Below, piece by piece: positions 1-11,090 of a stretch of 64,000 nucleotides of DNA (its first letter is position 1; each line of letters opens with the position of its first letter). This DNA is from Microcebus murinus (Eukaryota; Chordata; Mammalia; Primates; Cheirogaleidae). The position numbers and the translations under genes were made by a program. The stretch spans positions 38,732,501 to 38,796,500 of the forward strand of contig NC_134108.1 of assembly GCF_040939455.1 (NCBI RefSeq). Direction: 5' to 3'. Below the pieces are notes generated by a model that saw only the letters and a program-made list of their open reading frames with translations, was not told where the DNA came from and made no database searches.

Positions 1-28
1 GGTGAGGGGGTCTTAAATAAAGATACTA

Positions 29-51
29 TTTTGTTTTGTTTTGTTTTGTTT
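29..51. repeat. (TTTTG)n simple repeat
   Basis: About four and a half copies of TTTTG in a row. It is the only low-complexity tract in the first 2 kb. Confidence 0.9.
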
Positions 52-2285
52 CTAAGGAAAAGTGATTGATTGGGTGAAGATGACTATATCATAACCACAT
101 TTGTATCCCGACCTTTCAAACAAGTCATGCTAGTTCCTAGTCTGTGCATATTCTTCATGGACAGGAAGTGTGCTAATATCTGTAGGATGCATTTTTAATA
201 GCCAAATGACTATCCCATCAAAACTTAAGCTAAGTAGAATATCGTCTGCCTGTATCTTTAAAAACAAAACAGACTTTACCTCCCAATGCAAGCTTCTTCA
301 AATGCGTCTTAACTTCATTTCCTCATCTGGGCTAAATTTTTTGTGACTTTTAGAATTACAAAAAGAAAACACATAACCCTTCATTAAACAGACTCAGCAA
401 ATAACACTTCAATTAAGAACAAAGCCAGTATTATGGTAAACAAGTCATGATATATAATATGCCCAATTAACTCCAGTAGATGCAATTGTAAAAGAACTTT
501 TTCATGACACTGGTTAATAAATGTTTAAAAGCATTACCTGCCTTGCAAATGGACAATTTTCTATTCAAAGGATATAAAATATAAATAAAATTTTTAAAAA
601 TCTTTTAACTGGCATTGTGGGAGAAAAAAGAAACACAGGACATTAGAACTCTTCAATGGAGCCTATTGTTTTTTATTGAATTTTTACAACTATATTGCCT
701 TTTTTGTGAGCTGTCACAGTATAACTTATTTCACCCCTGAGGCTATCACAGTAAAAAAGATACTTCTTTCTCATGAAAAAGTTCCACACAGCTAAGATTT
801 TCATGGTGTACCCAGTTGTACATAAAAATAAAATCATGTTCTTAATTATCTACAATTCTATACAAGAAAAGCAACCACCGTCATTACTCAGGGAACAGAA
901 AAGTCTCTCCATGTTCCTTCTAAATAGCAACATTGCATAAGATAGAAAGAAGTAAACATCTATTTTATTTTGAAGAAAGCATCAAAAGAGCTTGCCTGAT
1001 GGGATTATAACAGAGTCCAGTTGGGCTGAGAGCTGCTTAAGCTGGAAGTGGCACACTGCAAGGGAGGGAATGGAAAGAACAACAGTCCTTTTAGAAGATT
1101 GCGAGGCAATGCTATGAGCCTGAGAGGGGCTGCATTCAGCTCCTTGGCTGAAACAAAGGCAGACCTAGCTCCACATTCTTAAGTGGATGCAGAATGAATA
1201 AAGAAAATGTCTAGTATTCAAGAGCTGACTCTCAACTGGGATTCAGTATTGCCCTTTTTGATTTTCAGGCACAAAGGAATCTACAGATGTTTGAGAAAAT
1301 ATGTTTGAGTTGAGCTGAATGTGGCTGGGTCCTTTGCTTATCTGGTCTTCAATCTCTAATCTCTCCAATTACAAGGGAAAAAATAGATAAAGTGAAAGAG
1401 ATCACCATGAGGCAAATTTTCCCACTTTTGTTTTTTAATTTAGATTGCAATAGAAGTCAAAACTGAGCTTGAACCTCAAAGGTAAAGGGAAGCAGAAAAA
1501 AGTCTCAGCTAAAAGAAACAGTGAGAGGTGTGCTTCTGCTTTTGTTCAGTGTTACCCACCAACAACCTCTTATTCAAAGTCCTGCCCACGTCTGCCTCTG
1601 CTATGAGACTTTCCCAGACAACTCAGCCCAACGTGAACTTGTAGGTTCAAAGCACTTACTGCTGGTAATGCTCATTTGGCACTAAATCCTTATGACCTCA
1701 AATTATCATTGGTTATGTTGGATTTGAAATGACTTTGAAACACTCTTGGAGAGAATTCCACCAGAAAATGGAAAGCATAAGTCTATTACTCAGGAAGGGT
1801 CCAGTCTAGAGATATAGAGATATAAAGGTGGAAATCTTCAGAAAACAGGTAGTAATTGAAACCAGAAGAAAGAATGGGAGTACATACATAAAGGAATATA
1901 AAGTGAAGAAAGAAGAGGATTTGAAAAGAATTTTGAAGAACACCATTACTGAAGAAGTACATAGTAAAATAATTAGTGAAAGACAATTTTAAGATGGCAG
2001 AAAGAATGGTTATTTTTTGTATCCCCAAAGAGAAGGGGATTCTGTTGGTGATTTCTGTATTTTCCAGAACACCTATCAGAATTCTAGGTATATAGTATGC
2101 GCTAAATATTTGTTTATTGAACAATACATGAAGAAGAACTCTATATAAATATCGCTCTTATTTTTCTTTTGATTGTTATTTTCTTGGCATCAATTACATT
2201 GGTACCATTCCAATTCCAGTGTATTTATCTCGCCTTCTCTTCAGAAGACAGTGAGCGACAGCAGTGGCCTGTTAGGGGAGAATTC
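52..2285. other. Unique AT-rich sequence, no gene seen
   Basis: No repeat family, RNA gene or convincing exon is recognised here. The longest open frame is a 112-codon minus-strand frame near 1786-2124. It is rich in Phe, Ile and Leu, as expected from AT-rich DNA, and resembles no protein I know. I see nothing else to annotate. Confidence 0.6.
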
Positions 2286-2288
2286 TGA

Positions 2289-2303
2289 CCTCTAGGGGGC
2301 GCT
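2289..2303 (+). promoter_or_regulatory. Candidate CTCF-binding motif
   Basis: The 15-mer CCTCTAGGGGGCGCT matches the CTCF core (CCASYAGRKGGCRS) at all but one position (T for A at the third). It sits in AT-rich, non-repetitive sequence. CTCF is the zinc-finger architectural protein that anchors loops and insulators. Orientation is forward on this strand. The motif match is seen directly; occupancy is inference. Confidence 0.5.
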
Positions 2304-2616
2304 CAAAGAGAGGCTTACCAAACTAAGGTCACAACTAAGACCTTATTGGGTCCTAATAAGTAATGGGTTGAGCTTTTGGTGAATTAGGAATGGATAAGAA
2401 GATCCTGCTTCCACATGCCTGAATCTTTAGTTCTTTTGAAACCACACCTTTTAAAAAATTTCATATGACAGTAAGCAGATCCAGGCTTGACTCCCACATG
2501 GAAAAGTTGTCCTAACATGGAAAAACTAAATAAAACACCAGATAGGATTCACGGATTAAAAATAACAATGAAAAAGCTACATACAGCCACTTACACATTT
2601 GGCTCAAGATATGTGA

Positions 2617-2655
2617 CTCTGTGTGTGTGTGTGGGGGGGGGATGTGTTGTGTGTT
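2617..2655. repeat. GT-rich / poly-G low-complexity tract
   Basis: A run of GT dinucleotides passes into nine consecutive G residues and then TGTG-rich sequence. Confidence 0.85.
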
Positions 2656-3543
2656 TTTAATAACGTAAATAACTGTGGGACAGACACAAATTTATCATTC
2701 CACCACAGCCTTTACCACTCCTTTACCTAATCTCCACCCTGTTTCATTGATTTTTTGGTTACTGTTTTGGTCCGTAAAGATATTATTTTGCAAATATTGT
2801 GTAAATCTGTAAAAGTATATTTTTAGAGGTTATATTCTCCAAATCTTTATCATTAAGATGTAAGTTTTCACTCTCTCATAAATTCCTGTATTCTTCATCG
2901 GAAAACTAAATGTAGTTCCTTTCTCTGAAGACGTGTTTTGCTCCACGTAGGGGAATTTAGCAGAATAGTCAGATGATTGCATGCACAGCCCACAGTAGTT
3001 AACAGAGTCTGTCCTAACTCTTTTGCTTTTGGGATCGGTCCCTTCACTTGCTGTGCCTACAGCAGAGTTGAAATGCCGGGAGCATCCTTCTTAAAGGGAA
3101 TAAGGCTAAATTCTTCTTTTGGTTCAAATCATTGTGGTATTATTGTCACCAAAAAATTCAATAGAAAAGACAAATAAGCCTAAAAACAAAGTATTCAGTA
3201 CTGCCTGTTAGTCAAACCTTGTTTTTCTTACACTTGAAAAGAAAATGAAGTGTACTGAAGTGAAAGTCCTTCTCTATAGTTCTATGATCACACTGAAGGC
3301 TTCACATCCTTGACACAAATGAGCATTCCAAAGCAAGAGGGATTAGACAACCTCCACAAAGCAGGCACACTGCCACTGGGCTGGATTTCCCAGGATATAA
3401 AAAAAAATTTTTTGCTATTCTAAAAGTACAAACATTTCAGGTCTCACCATGGGTAACCAGGAAATAGGGTAGAAAAGGATCCTCCAAACTATAAACTACC
3501 TATTTGTTTCATGCATATTTTGCCAGCTCAAGAAATCTGCCGT
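2656..3543. other. Unique sequence, no gene seen
   Basis: No recognisable repeat or exon. The 66-codon open frame near 2977-3177 has no recognisable domain and no splice or polyadenylation context. Confidence 0.5.
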
Positions 3544-3863
3544 TTAACACATTAACTGCCATGTGAATTATATTTAACTCACACTAGTTTTGGGCTCAGG
3601 GCCTCACGAGGCAAAATCCTGCAGTTGGTTGGTGAAAATCTTACTTGTTGATGATCTTATTGTTACAATTAATATTGACAATTTAATTCTAAAAATGTGG
3701 ATTGCATTGCATATAGCTCACATGCAGAAAACAATAAAAAATAAATTTTTCATTAAATTATAAAAGGATCATTTTGTTTTTAAAGTTTGTATTCTATTTT
3801 CATAACAAAACACCATGGTGCTAGGAAATAATTTTTTTTCTAGTGTAGCAGTCAATGTGTTAA
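3544..3863. mobile_element. piggyBac-type MITE (non-autonomous DNA transposon) with TTAA target duplication
   Basis: A 312 bp element (3548-3859) is flanked on both sides by TTAA (3544-3547 and 3860-3863), the target that piggyBac transposases duplicate. The ends are inverted repeats: left CACATTAACTGCCA, right (reverse complement) CACATTGACTGCTA, 12 of 14 matching. A shared ACACTAG lies just inside both ends. The interior is AT-rich with no transposase frame, so it is non-autonomous. piggyBac families are known from mouse lemur, which fits the lemur-like Alus here. The family name was not checked. Confidence 0.72.
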
Positions 3864-3873
3864 TTTTATCCTA

Positions 3874-3972
3874 TCAGTAAATTCATTAAGTGTCTACCAT
3901 GTCCTGGGCTCGGCACCTGTGCAGAAGTATAAGACAAAGTCCCTGCCTTCAAATGCTGGTGGTCCAGCACTG
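3874..3972 (-). mobile_element. LINE L2 3' end fragment
   Basis: Antisense copy of the L2 tail: the 'CATTAAGTGTCTACCATGTCCTGGGC' type block (L2 'GAGCACCTACTATGTGCC' motif) followed by 'GTCCCTGCCTTCAAATG', the usual L2 reverse-strand order. It is degenerate and truncated. Confidence 0.65.
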
Positions 3973-6534
3973 CTGGCAAATGTAGCTGGATTAACAGTCT
4001 CCACCCTGATTCACAGCAATATTTTGTTTTGAATCCATTTACTTGAGAGCATGTAAACCCGGTGGTCGTAAGCTCTGTAGTAAGAACAAGTACCCTAATA
4101 TTAGTTCCTAGGTATAAGGAATTCCAGACATATTTCACAATGGTGATTTTCCGGGTCCCATGGCAAAGATTTCAAATGGATTTGATCAAAAGTCAAAAGG
4201 AGCCCTTTCACATGCTCTTGCTGAGGAACTTGGCATTGGGACTGTACCTAATTGAGAGGCTTTGTTGGCAGAAGTATGTTGGCTTCAAGCCCAATCACAG
4301 GACCCCTTGGAACAATTAGTAAGGCCATTAGTTTGCATGCCTAATCCCAAGTGACCTTGTTCAAGTGTCCCTCTTTCTTGGGATTTGCAGGTCCCATGGT
4401 TCAATCCTATGGGAGAAAGACACATTAATCCTGCTCTTACTTCTCTCTCATCCTTACAGATTGCCGTGGGCCACTGATTGGCCTATAAATGGAGACTGAT
4501 TCTTTTTTTTTTTTTTTGACAACTTGAAGCTTACATCAGAGCATGTTAAAATTACAGGTGTTATTAACTTTGAACATCAATCTGACTATAATTTTTTCTG
4601 TTGGCCTTGGTTAGAACTCCCCTTCCCTTTTTAAAAGAAGCTTTATTAAGGCATACCTCAACTATAGCAAGTCTAAGTGCTAGAAATTTTAATTTTTTCC
4701 TTAACAATTATTTGTTCTTCTTGCAGTCCTATTACATATTGGATTTGCATTTGTTTAAGTTTCTGTAGAGTGACTGAGTTCAGTAACTAGTTGTCTTAAA
4801 TACACCTAGTATATTACTTAATGTCTCAGAGACTTCCTCTATATTTTTGTCTTTAAAAAACCAAAAGCAAAACAAAGAAATGAATAGACCTAATACAACA
4901 AAACCTTCAAAAGCAATAAATTTTTTTTCCCTATAAGTAAAAGTAAAACCTGAGAAATGTAAATTAAACCCCATTCTTCCATTATGATGAACTGGCTGTG
5001 GTAATTCCACCTTGCCAAATTGTTTGTTTCTGTTTCTACAGAAAATATTTCTAGAAAATAACTTGGAAGAAGCAGAGGAAACAATTCTCTAAATAAAATA
5101 AGTGTATATGTTGCACAAAATCATTAGCAGATGGGTTATAGCAAAATTATAGGTTCAAAGTGATGGCAGCAGACTTTAACATAGGGTTCTCAAGGATTTT
5201 CTTGATGAGAAAGTTCTCTCTCGCTGAAGCTTGACTGGGATTAGAGAAGTTCGACACACTGTTGGGCTCTCTTCCTTCTGAGGACTGATCCTAATAAGCT
5301 CAATAAAACCGTGCAACAGTGACCACTGGCGTAGAGATCACCATCATAAACTTCTATCTGGCTGTGAGCTATCATGAATTAGACTTGTTTAAAACTTGTG
5401 AGGAAGAGGCTCCAATTTAGGAACAAATAGGAAGAATGGGTTTGAGAAGAAAACAAAGTAAAAATTATATTGAGTTTTTTCAAGTAGAACTAAAATAACT
5501 AGTTTCAATGAATACGTGTCTTTTTAAAAATGTATTTGAACATTTATTTAACCTGAAACAAATGCAGAAATGGCAAGTAATTTATTTTCCTGCAACAAAT
5601 AACCAGTTTTCCCTGTGATATTCAACTGTAGACTTCCTTCACCTATACTCCATCACCCCCACACACTAATCACAATCCAACTTTTTTCCCACTCTCTGCC
5701 TCACCTCCCCCCAACCCCTGTGGAAGACTAAATTTGAACCAAATATGGGTCATGAAGACCTATACCTCATTAGGGAGACATCTTATAAATAGGCCCCAAA
5801 GCCTAGCTTTGTAGCCAAGTTTCTGTGGCCTATACAAATCAATCTTCTGTTGTTTGAGATAAAAATGAAATATTGTTCGTATTTTCATGCTAAATTTTAA
5901 AATATGTTAAAGTTTGGTAGAAAAAACTGAATAAAAAGTAAATAAAATTTAGCTTCTTTGTTGAAATGTACATTAAGGAAATGTCACTAAATAGTATCAT
6001 AAATGTTTTATCCTTTTGGGTAATTAGGTAACATCAGGAGGAGTGATGTAAGAAAAGACTACAGAAGAGGAACATTTGCTGATATTTGCTGCATATGATA
6101 TCATCAGGTGCTTCAGGTATGGTGAAAACTAAGATATTGTTCAAATAGCCAACCAATTTAATATGTAAGACGATTTTCTACTTTTACTGTAATTTTTGCA
6201 TTTCTTTTTTTTCTACTTTTAAAAATTTGTAGACTATCTTTCTAAGAGTTGTGACATTCTACCTGAAAACACACACACACATAAATAAAACTCTGGTGTG
6301 TTACTTATTTAAAAATACAGAATCTAATCATGAGACATTCCCTTATAAAGATTATGTCTTCAGTTTTTTCCCCAGAAACTTTAATATATCTGTAGTCCCA
6401 CATGTGTGCTCCCTGTGGACAAAAACCAGGCAGCATATTTCTGAGCACCGTTTATCGGTTCTGACACTTCGCTACTCCCGTTTCTTCAGAAGTACCAGAG
6501 GATGGAAATGAATAGCACCCCGCCTCTCTATAAT
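3973..6534. other. Mostly unique sequence, no gene seen
   Basis: The stretch contains a T15 run at 4503-4517, an AATAAA-bearing segment near 5300, and a C-rich patch around 5655-5720. A vaguely LTR-like part lies around 5730-5840, but I cannot assign it. Open frames here are under 90 codons and unlike known proteins. Confidence 0.5.
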
Positions 6535-6655
6535 TAGCATCTTTATCTAATAAAGGTGCTGGGTTCCACTTTGTGTGCTATCTGGGCTCACAGCATATTT
6601 ACTGGAGGGAAGGGTGGGGCACTGTCATCAAGTCTGCTGAGTCATCCCTGCCACC
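6535..6655 (+). promoter_or_regulatory. GATA / KLF / NF-E2 motif cluster (candidate erythroid-type enhancer)
   Basis: Within about 120 bp lie a GATA site read on the minus strand (TTATCT, 6543-6548), a KLF/CACCC-type box (GGGTGGGG, 6612-6619) and a complete NF-E2/MARE-AP-1 half-composite (TGCTGAGTCAT, 6635-6645). A CACCCCGCC box lies just upstream near 6517. This combination is typical of erythroid and megakaryocytic enhancers such as globin locus-control sites. The motifs are seen; enhancer function is inference, and short motifs also occur by chance. Confidence 0.35.
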
Positions 6656-7203
6656 CTGTACTATTTTTGAGATTTTGACTTATTCATATTCAAGGTGACA
6701 AAAATGGAAACCATTGCTTTGGATTTTGAGTTACAAACAATGAAAACTACTGTTAATATGTAATAAGTCAAAAGAACCTTTGAAATGGTCAACTTTTTTT
6801 CTGCTGAGGCCATGAAAAGAAAACCAGAAGAAAGAAGCAAAAACACTCCTCTTTTGGCAGAGCCTAAATACAAAATCTCTTTGATAAGCCACCTGACGTA
6901 GGTATAATGTCTCTTTTTTGTACCATAGGAACACAGCTTTTAATTTGGGGCTTCCCGTTTCTGCATCAATGGTTATTATTGCCCCTCTTCATCATGAACT
7001 TTCTGCCTAACTTTTACTCTCATCATTGTTTTCAACTTCTCTGACTCTTCTCAAGTGCACATGCACAGACGGTAAAACACAGTGTTCCTAAAGCCTCCGG
7101 CTTGAGCTTCTGGATGATCGTTTTCCTCCAGTGACAACACCACAGTGTAAAACCAGATTCCTTCCACCCCACCCCAACTTCTTCTCTGTAGCTGTTAGAT
7201 CTA
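6656..7203. other. Unique sequence, no gene seen
   Basis: No repeat or exon recognised. The overlapping minus-strand open frames here have no domain. Confidence 0.5.
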
Positions 7204-7300
7204 CCCTGTCTAATACAGTAGCCACTAGCCACATGTGATTGTCGAGCCCTCCTCCACACTGTGATGTGCTGTACTCTGTATTGTACACATGTGCAATACA
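7204..7300. mobile_element. hAT-Charlie MITE (MER58/MER3-like), first part
   Basis: Begins near the terminal 'GTCTAATACAGTAGCCACTA' block, followed by GCCACATGTG and a degraded 'GAGATGTGCTGTA'-like block. This is one end of the Charlie-group elements whose other end is at 7750-7990. The interior between is filled by old L1 tails. Confidence 0.7.
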
Positions 7301-7374
7301 TGTGACTGCTCTATATTGAGAATGTGGCTGTGAGTATATTGTATACATTGAGTCTATTAAAATGTTCTGTATGC

Positions 7375-7563
7375 TGTAGGATGACTATAGTTAACAATAA
7401 TAGACAGTTTCAAATTGTTAGGAGGATATTAAATGTCACCAACACAAAAAATTATAAATGTTCAATAATTACCCTGATCTGATCACTATATGTTATATAT
7501 ATATCGAGACATCACTATGTACCCCATAAATATGTACAATCATTATGTGTAAATTAAACAAAA
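7375..7563 (+). mobile_element. Old LINE-1 3' UTR fragment
   Basis: Ordered blocks of an older primate/mammalian L1 tail: GACTATAGTTAACAATAATA, ACCCTGATCTGATCACTATA, then ATCACTATGTACCCCATAAA and ATATGTACAATCATTATGTG before an A-rich end. It interrupts the hAT element. Confidence 0.7.
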
Positions 7564-7571
7564 GAATTTTT

Positions 7572-7670
7572 TGGAGTGATGAAACTGTCCCGTATCCTAC
7601 TTTTGGAGATGATTACATACATATATACATGTATTAAATTTATAGAACTATATACCAAAAAAAATTAAAA
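7572..7670 (+). mobile_element. Second old LINE-1 3' end fragment
   Basis: The blocks 'GATGATTACATACATATATAC' and ATAGAACTATATACCAAAAA are the classic 3' end of L1MB/L1MC-type elements. Together with the preceding tail it separates the two halves of the hAT element. Confidence 0.65.
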
Positions 7671-7749
7671 GTTCACTGTTTCAACTTAATGAAAAATCAT
7701 TTCATTAATAGTATGTTCATTGCACAAGTAAAAATTTAAAAATAAAAAA

Positions 7750-7990
7750 GATATGGTGTAAATATAACATATATACCTGTACTAGATTTTGAGTAATTAG
7801 TATAAAAAAAGAATGTAAAATATCTGAAAAATTTTAATATTGATTACATACTGAAATGAAAATATTTTCTACATATTGGCTTAAATTAATTATATTAATA
7901 AAATTATTTTTCCCTGTTTCTTTCCACTTTTTTAAATGTGACTACTAGAAAGTTTAAAAATACTTATATGGCTAACATTATATAGAATAT
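7750..7990. mobile_element. hAT-Charlie MITE (MER58/MER3-like), second part
   Basis: Resumes with AGAATGTAAAATATCT, TATTGATTACATACTGAAAT, 'CTGTTTCTTTCCACTTTTTT', ACTACTAGAAAGTTTAAAAA and the terminal 'ATGGCTAACATTATATAGAAT'. This matches the same family and orientation as 7204-7300, so both belong to one element split by later insertions. Confidence 0.72.
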
Positions 7991-8155
7991 GAATACCTGG
8001 ATACTAAATCCCTGTGGTTTCAAATATTCCTACCTGATTCTGAATTCTTTTGATACAGCTCGTTTTTCACTTGAGTTTCTCATCTCTACGCAGTCTGCTA
8101 TCACATGTCCACACTGTAAGCTCTGGAGGTCTTCTTAAACTTATATTTTACTATT

Positions 8156-8720
8156 CGATAAGCATGTATTGAATGACTATTTGGTGTCAGGTATTCTATC
8201 AGGAACTGCAGGTAAATTTGGAGCTGGAGTATATTCTGGAGACTGCAACTATATCCCTGTGACTAGAAATGAGGGTACAAAAAGGAAGGTAATGAGACTC
8301 AAGGCATCCAAGACAAAGGAACCTCATCATGAAAAGCTGGAGTCCCGCTTTTATACTGAAGGCAGTGGGTGGTCATCAAGAAGTTTTACATCAGGGAGTG
8401 ACATGCTCAGGTGTGCTTTTTTAGAAAAATCAGATGCTAGCAGAGCAAGAAAAGAATTTAACAGCTGTCACACGATCAAAAAAAATACGAAGGCTTGAAC
8501 TGAAACAGTGGCAATGAGAACAGCTAAATTTAGATTTGAAAGATGTATAGTGCATAAAGGCTGTGGAACATGTTAACTATTTAGATATGGAAAGTCAGAG
8601 AACAGAATAGGTCAAGGATGAGAACTTGCCCTAAAAATCCTGGCTTGGTGGAGAGTGGTGCCATTTACCAAAACTCAGAATGTGGGGATTGGGGAAACTG
8701 ATAAATATCAAGTGTGATCC
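8156..8720 (-). mobile_element. LINE L2 (antisense), degenerate
   Basis: Starts with an L2 tail block (AAGCATGTATTGAATGACTA). Further along come 'ACATCAGGGAGTGACATGCT', 'TTTTTAGAAAAATCA' and 'GAGAGTGGTGCCATTTACC', which follow the order of the L2 ORF2/3' UTR on the reverse strand. A 109-codon open frame at 8169-8498 lies inside this repeat and is not a gene. Confidence 0.65.
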
Positions 8721-8929
8721 ATTGAATCTGGGCTTCTGAGAGGCAAAGGACAGAGAAATAGGAGATGCAGGATTAAAGTCTGGATTAGTTATATAAGTGG
8801 TACCAAAATCTAGGAGTTGACAAATATCAACTTTGGATAGAATGGGAATTAATAACACAAAGTCTGAGGAACATGGTTCATGAAAGACTAAAATTAAAAT
8901 ATTTAAGATTCTATATCTAAACATATTTA

Positions 8930-9095
8930 CACAAGGAAAAGTCCAGATAGCTGTATGCTAAAATGTTAAAAGTGGTTGCTTCTGAGATGTAGGGTACAAA
9001 TGACTTTTATTTTTTGACTTAGTAACATTGTCCAAATTGTCTATAATGAATGTGTCTTAGTTATGATACTTCCAGGTGTTTTTTTTAAATGGCAA
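8930..9095 (+). mobile_element. Old LINE-1 3' UTR fragment
   Basis: 'AATGTTAAAAGTGGTTGCTT CTGAG'-type sequence, then 'TGACTTTTATTTTTTGACTT', 'GTCCAAATTGTCTATAATGA' and an A-rich end. This is the standard tail of L1M elements (TCTACAATGAACATGTATTA-like). Confidence 0.65.
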
Positions 9096-9390
9096 AGCAA
9101 ATACTATTAGCATATTCAAGTCACACGTCTTCAAACAATACAGAAATGCATACAGCAAAAGAAAACATTTTCCTTCCACCACCTCCAAGCCCACACCCAT
9201 CACAGAATCAGTGTTACAACTCTAGCTTGTATTCTTGACGCACCTTTCCAGTGTACTGACAGATACATGAGAGAAAGTCAGATAGAGGAACATTTTTTAA
9301 TTATTGGTTCTGTTTTGGTTTTGGTTTTTTCATCATCCTAAATAGACCCGAGCCCTCTCTCCTCTTTTATCCATATTCTCTATATAGGTG
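9096..9390. other. Unique sequence, no gene seen
   Basis: Nothing recognised apart from a GTTTTGGTTTTGGTTTTTT low-complexity tract near 9311-9330. Confidence 0.5.
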
Positions 9391-9394
9391 ATTG

Positions 9395-10345
9395 CTCATT
9401 GGCCCATGGTGTTAAATGCCTCTCTATGGATGGTGACACCTAAATTTATATGTCCAAGCCATGAATTTTGCTGAGAGATCTGGACTCCTTGCCTATTCAA
9501 TATTTATACTTGGCTGTGTACTAAACACCTTAAATTAAATATGTCCAAAACATAATTTTTGGTACCTATATTGTAGCCACAAACCCCATACCATTCTTTC
9601 TGACCTCAGTAAGGAGTATTTGCTTTCATCCACCCAGGCTAGGGCCAAAACTCAAGAAGTTGTCCTTAACTTCTCAACTTCACATCTAATGCATCAGCAA
9701 AAACTGTTGTCTCTATCACTAAACTATATTCTATATCCATATATTTTTTTCCCCATCTTTACTGCCATCATCCTAGTTCAAACTATTGTGTTCATTTGTC
9801 TGGACTACCTCAAGGTATACCTCTCTTCCACTAATGTCACATTGTATCCATTTTCCACACAAATACAAGATTTGTAAACTTGTACAACAGATCACCTTAC
9901 TCTTTGATTAAAAATACCTAATGTTTATCATTACTTTTAGAATAAAATCTAGGCTCCCTACCATTGCCTGCAAATACCTCCACAACATGTGCCTCTATCT
10001 CCATCATTCCAGCCACAATGGCTCTCCTCCATTCCTAAAGCACAGTAATTTATTATGGCCAGAGGACCTCTGCATTATTGCTCCATCTATCTGAAAATGT
10101 AAGTCAGTGTGTCTCCTTCTCAACTTTAATTCTAAGTTCCAGTGTCACCTCCTCAGGGAGTTCTTCTTGGCCTGAGACATTGCTGCCTCACCCCCAGTCA
10201 TTACACAGGACTTCATTCACTTAGGGCTTTGTCACAAATCATTACTCCCAAAATTTTTCATTTATTTACTTGGGACCCAGGACCAGGACTTTACCCATAC
10301 TACAATGTCTACAGGGAAAGGAAGTGTAGTCTCTTTTCTTAGTCT
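9395..10345 (+). mobile_element. LINE L2, long sense fragment (ORF2 C-terminal part and 3' end)
   Basis: Collinear with L2 over about 0.9 kb: 'GACACCTAAATTTATATGTC', ATGTCCAAAACATAATTTTT, a 'CAAGAAGTTGTCCTTAACTT' block (family: CTTGGAGTCATCCTTGACTC), ATGCATCAGCAAAAACTGTT, then 'AGTGTCACCTCCTCAGGGAG' and 'TTCATTTATTTACTTGG' at the 3' side. It is too degenerate to encode protein; two short open frames inside are spurious. Confidence 0.8.
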
Positions 10346-10665
10346 ATTAACTATTAATGTGGTCTTACTCATAAGCCCGTTCCCAACCCCATTAGCTAAT
10401 AGCAAAGAAAAAGGAAAAAGAAATTGTTTGTGTTGTATTCTACCTTAAAGCTTAATTCAATCCAATGGTGTAAATAACCTCTTTAGATTTGGTTGGTATA
10501 ATTATTCCATTGTTTTTACATGTATCTCCTCAACTCCTTGCTCTCCTCAAGTTGGCGAAGGGGGAAGTATTTATGTGTTATCATAGCATTATAGAAAGGG
10601 GACTCTCTGGTCTCATGCCGGTTCTTGGGTAACTCAACCATGTTTAGTGAAAGATTATCATAATT
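10346..10665. other. Unique sequence, no gene seen
   Basis: No repeat family or exon recognised. Confidence 0.5.
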
Positions 10666-10669
10666 TTTC

Positions 10670-10729
10670 TAAGTTGATTACCTACATCACTTAATTTAAT
10701 CATCACAAAAACTCTATGAGGTAAATATA
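10670..10729 (-). mobile_element. MIR SINE, first part (split)
   Basis: The block 'TTAATCATCACAAAAACTCTATGAGGTAAATA' type (MIR: TTTAATCCTCACAACAACCC TATGAGGTAGGTA) ends exactly at a TA where the next element is inserted. It continues at 11091. Confidence 0.75.
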
Positions 10730-11090
10730 GAGTCAAATCCAACTTATGATGGTTCAACTTAATTATTTTTTTACTTTTTGATGGTGCAAAAGTCATATAC
10801 ATTCAGCAAAAACCATCCTTCAAATACCTGTACAGCCATTCTGTTTTTCACTTTTAGTACAGTATTCAATAAATTACATGAAATATTCAACATTTATTAT
10901 AAAATAGTCTTTGTATCAGATGATTTTTCCCAACAGTTGGCTAATGTAAGTGTTCTGAGTACATTTAAGGTAGGCTGAGCTAAGCTATAATGTTCAGTAG
11001 GTTAGGTATATTAAATGCATTTTGACTTATATTTTCAATTTATGATGGGTTTCTTGGGATGTAACCCCATCATAAGTCAAAGATAATCTG
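10730..11090. mobile_element. Tc1/mariner-type MITE (Tigger-like) inserted in a MIR at TA
   Basis: A 361 bp element with TA on both sides (10728-10729 and 11091-11092). Its ends are inverted: left AGTCAAATCCAACTTATGATGG, right (reverse complement) begins CAGATTATCTTTGACTTATGATGG, sharing the ACTTATGATGG core. The interior matches the non-autonomous Tigger family that I recall as Tigger4a/MER46-like ('GTACAGTATTCAATAAATTA', 'AAGGTAGGCTGAGCTAAGCT'). There is no transposase frame. The MIR reads through cleanly if it is removed. Confidence 0.82.
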
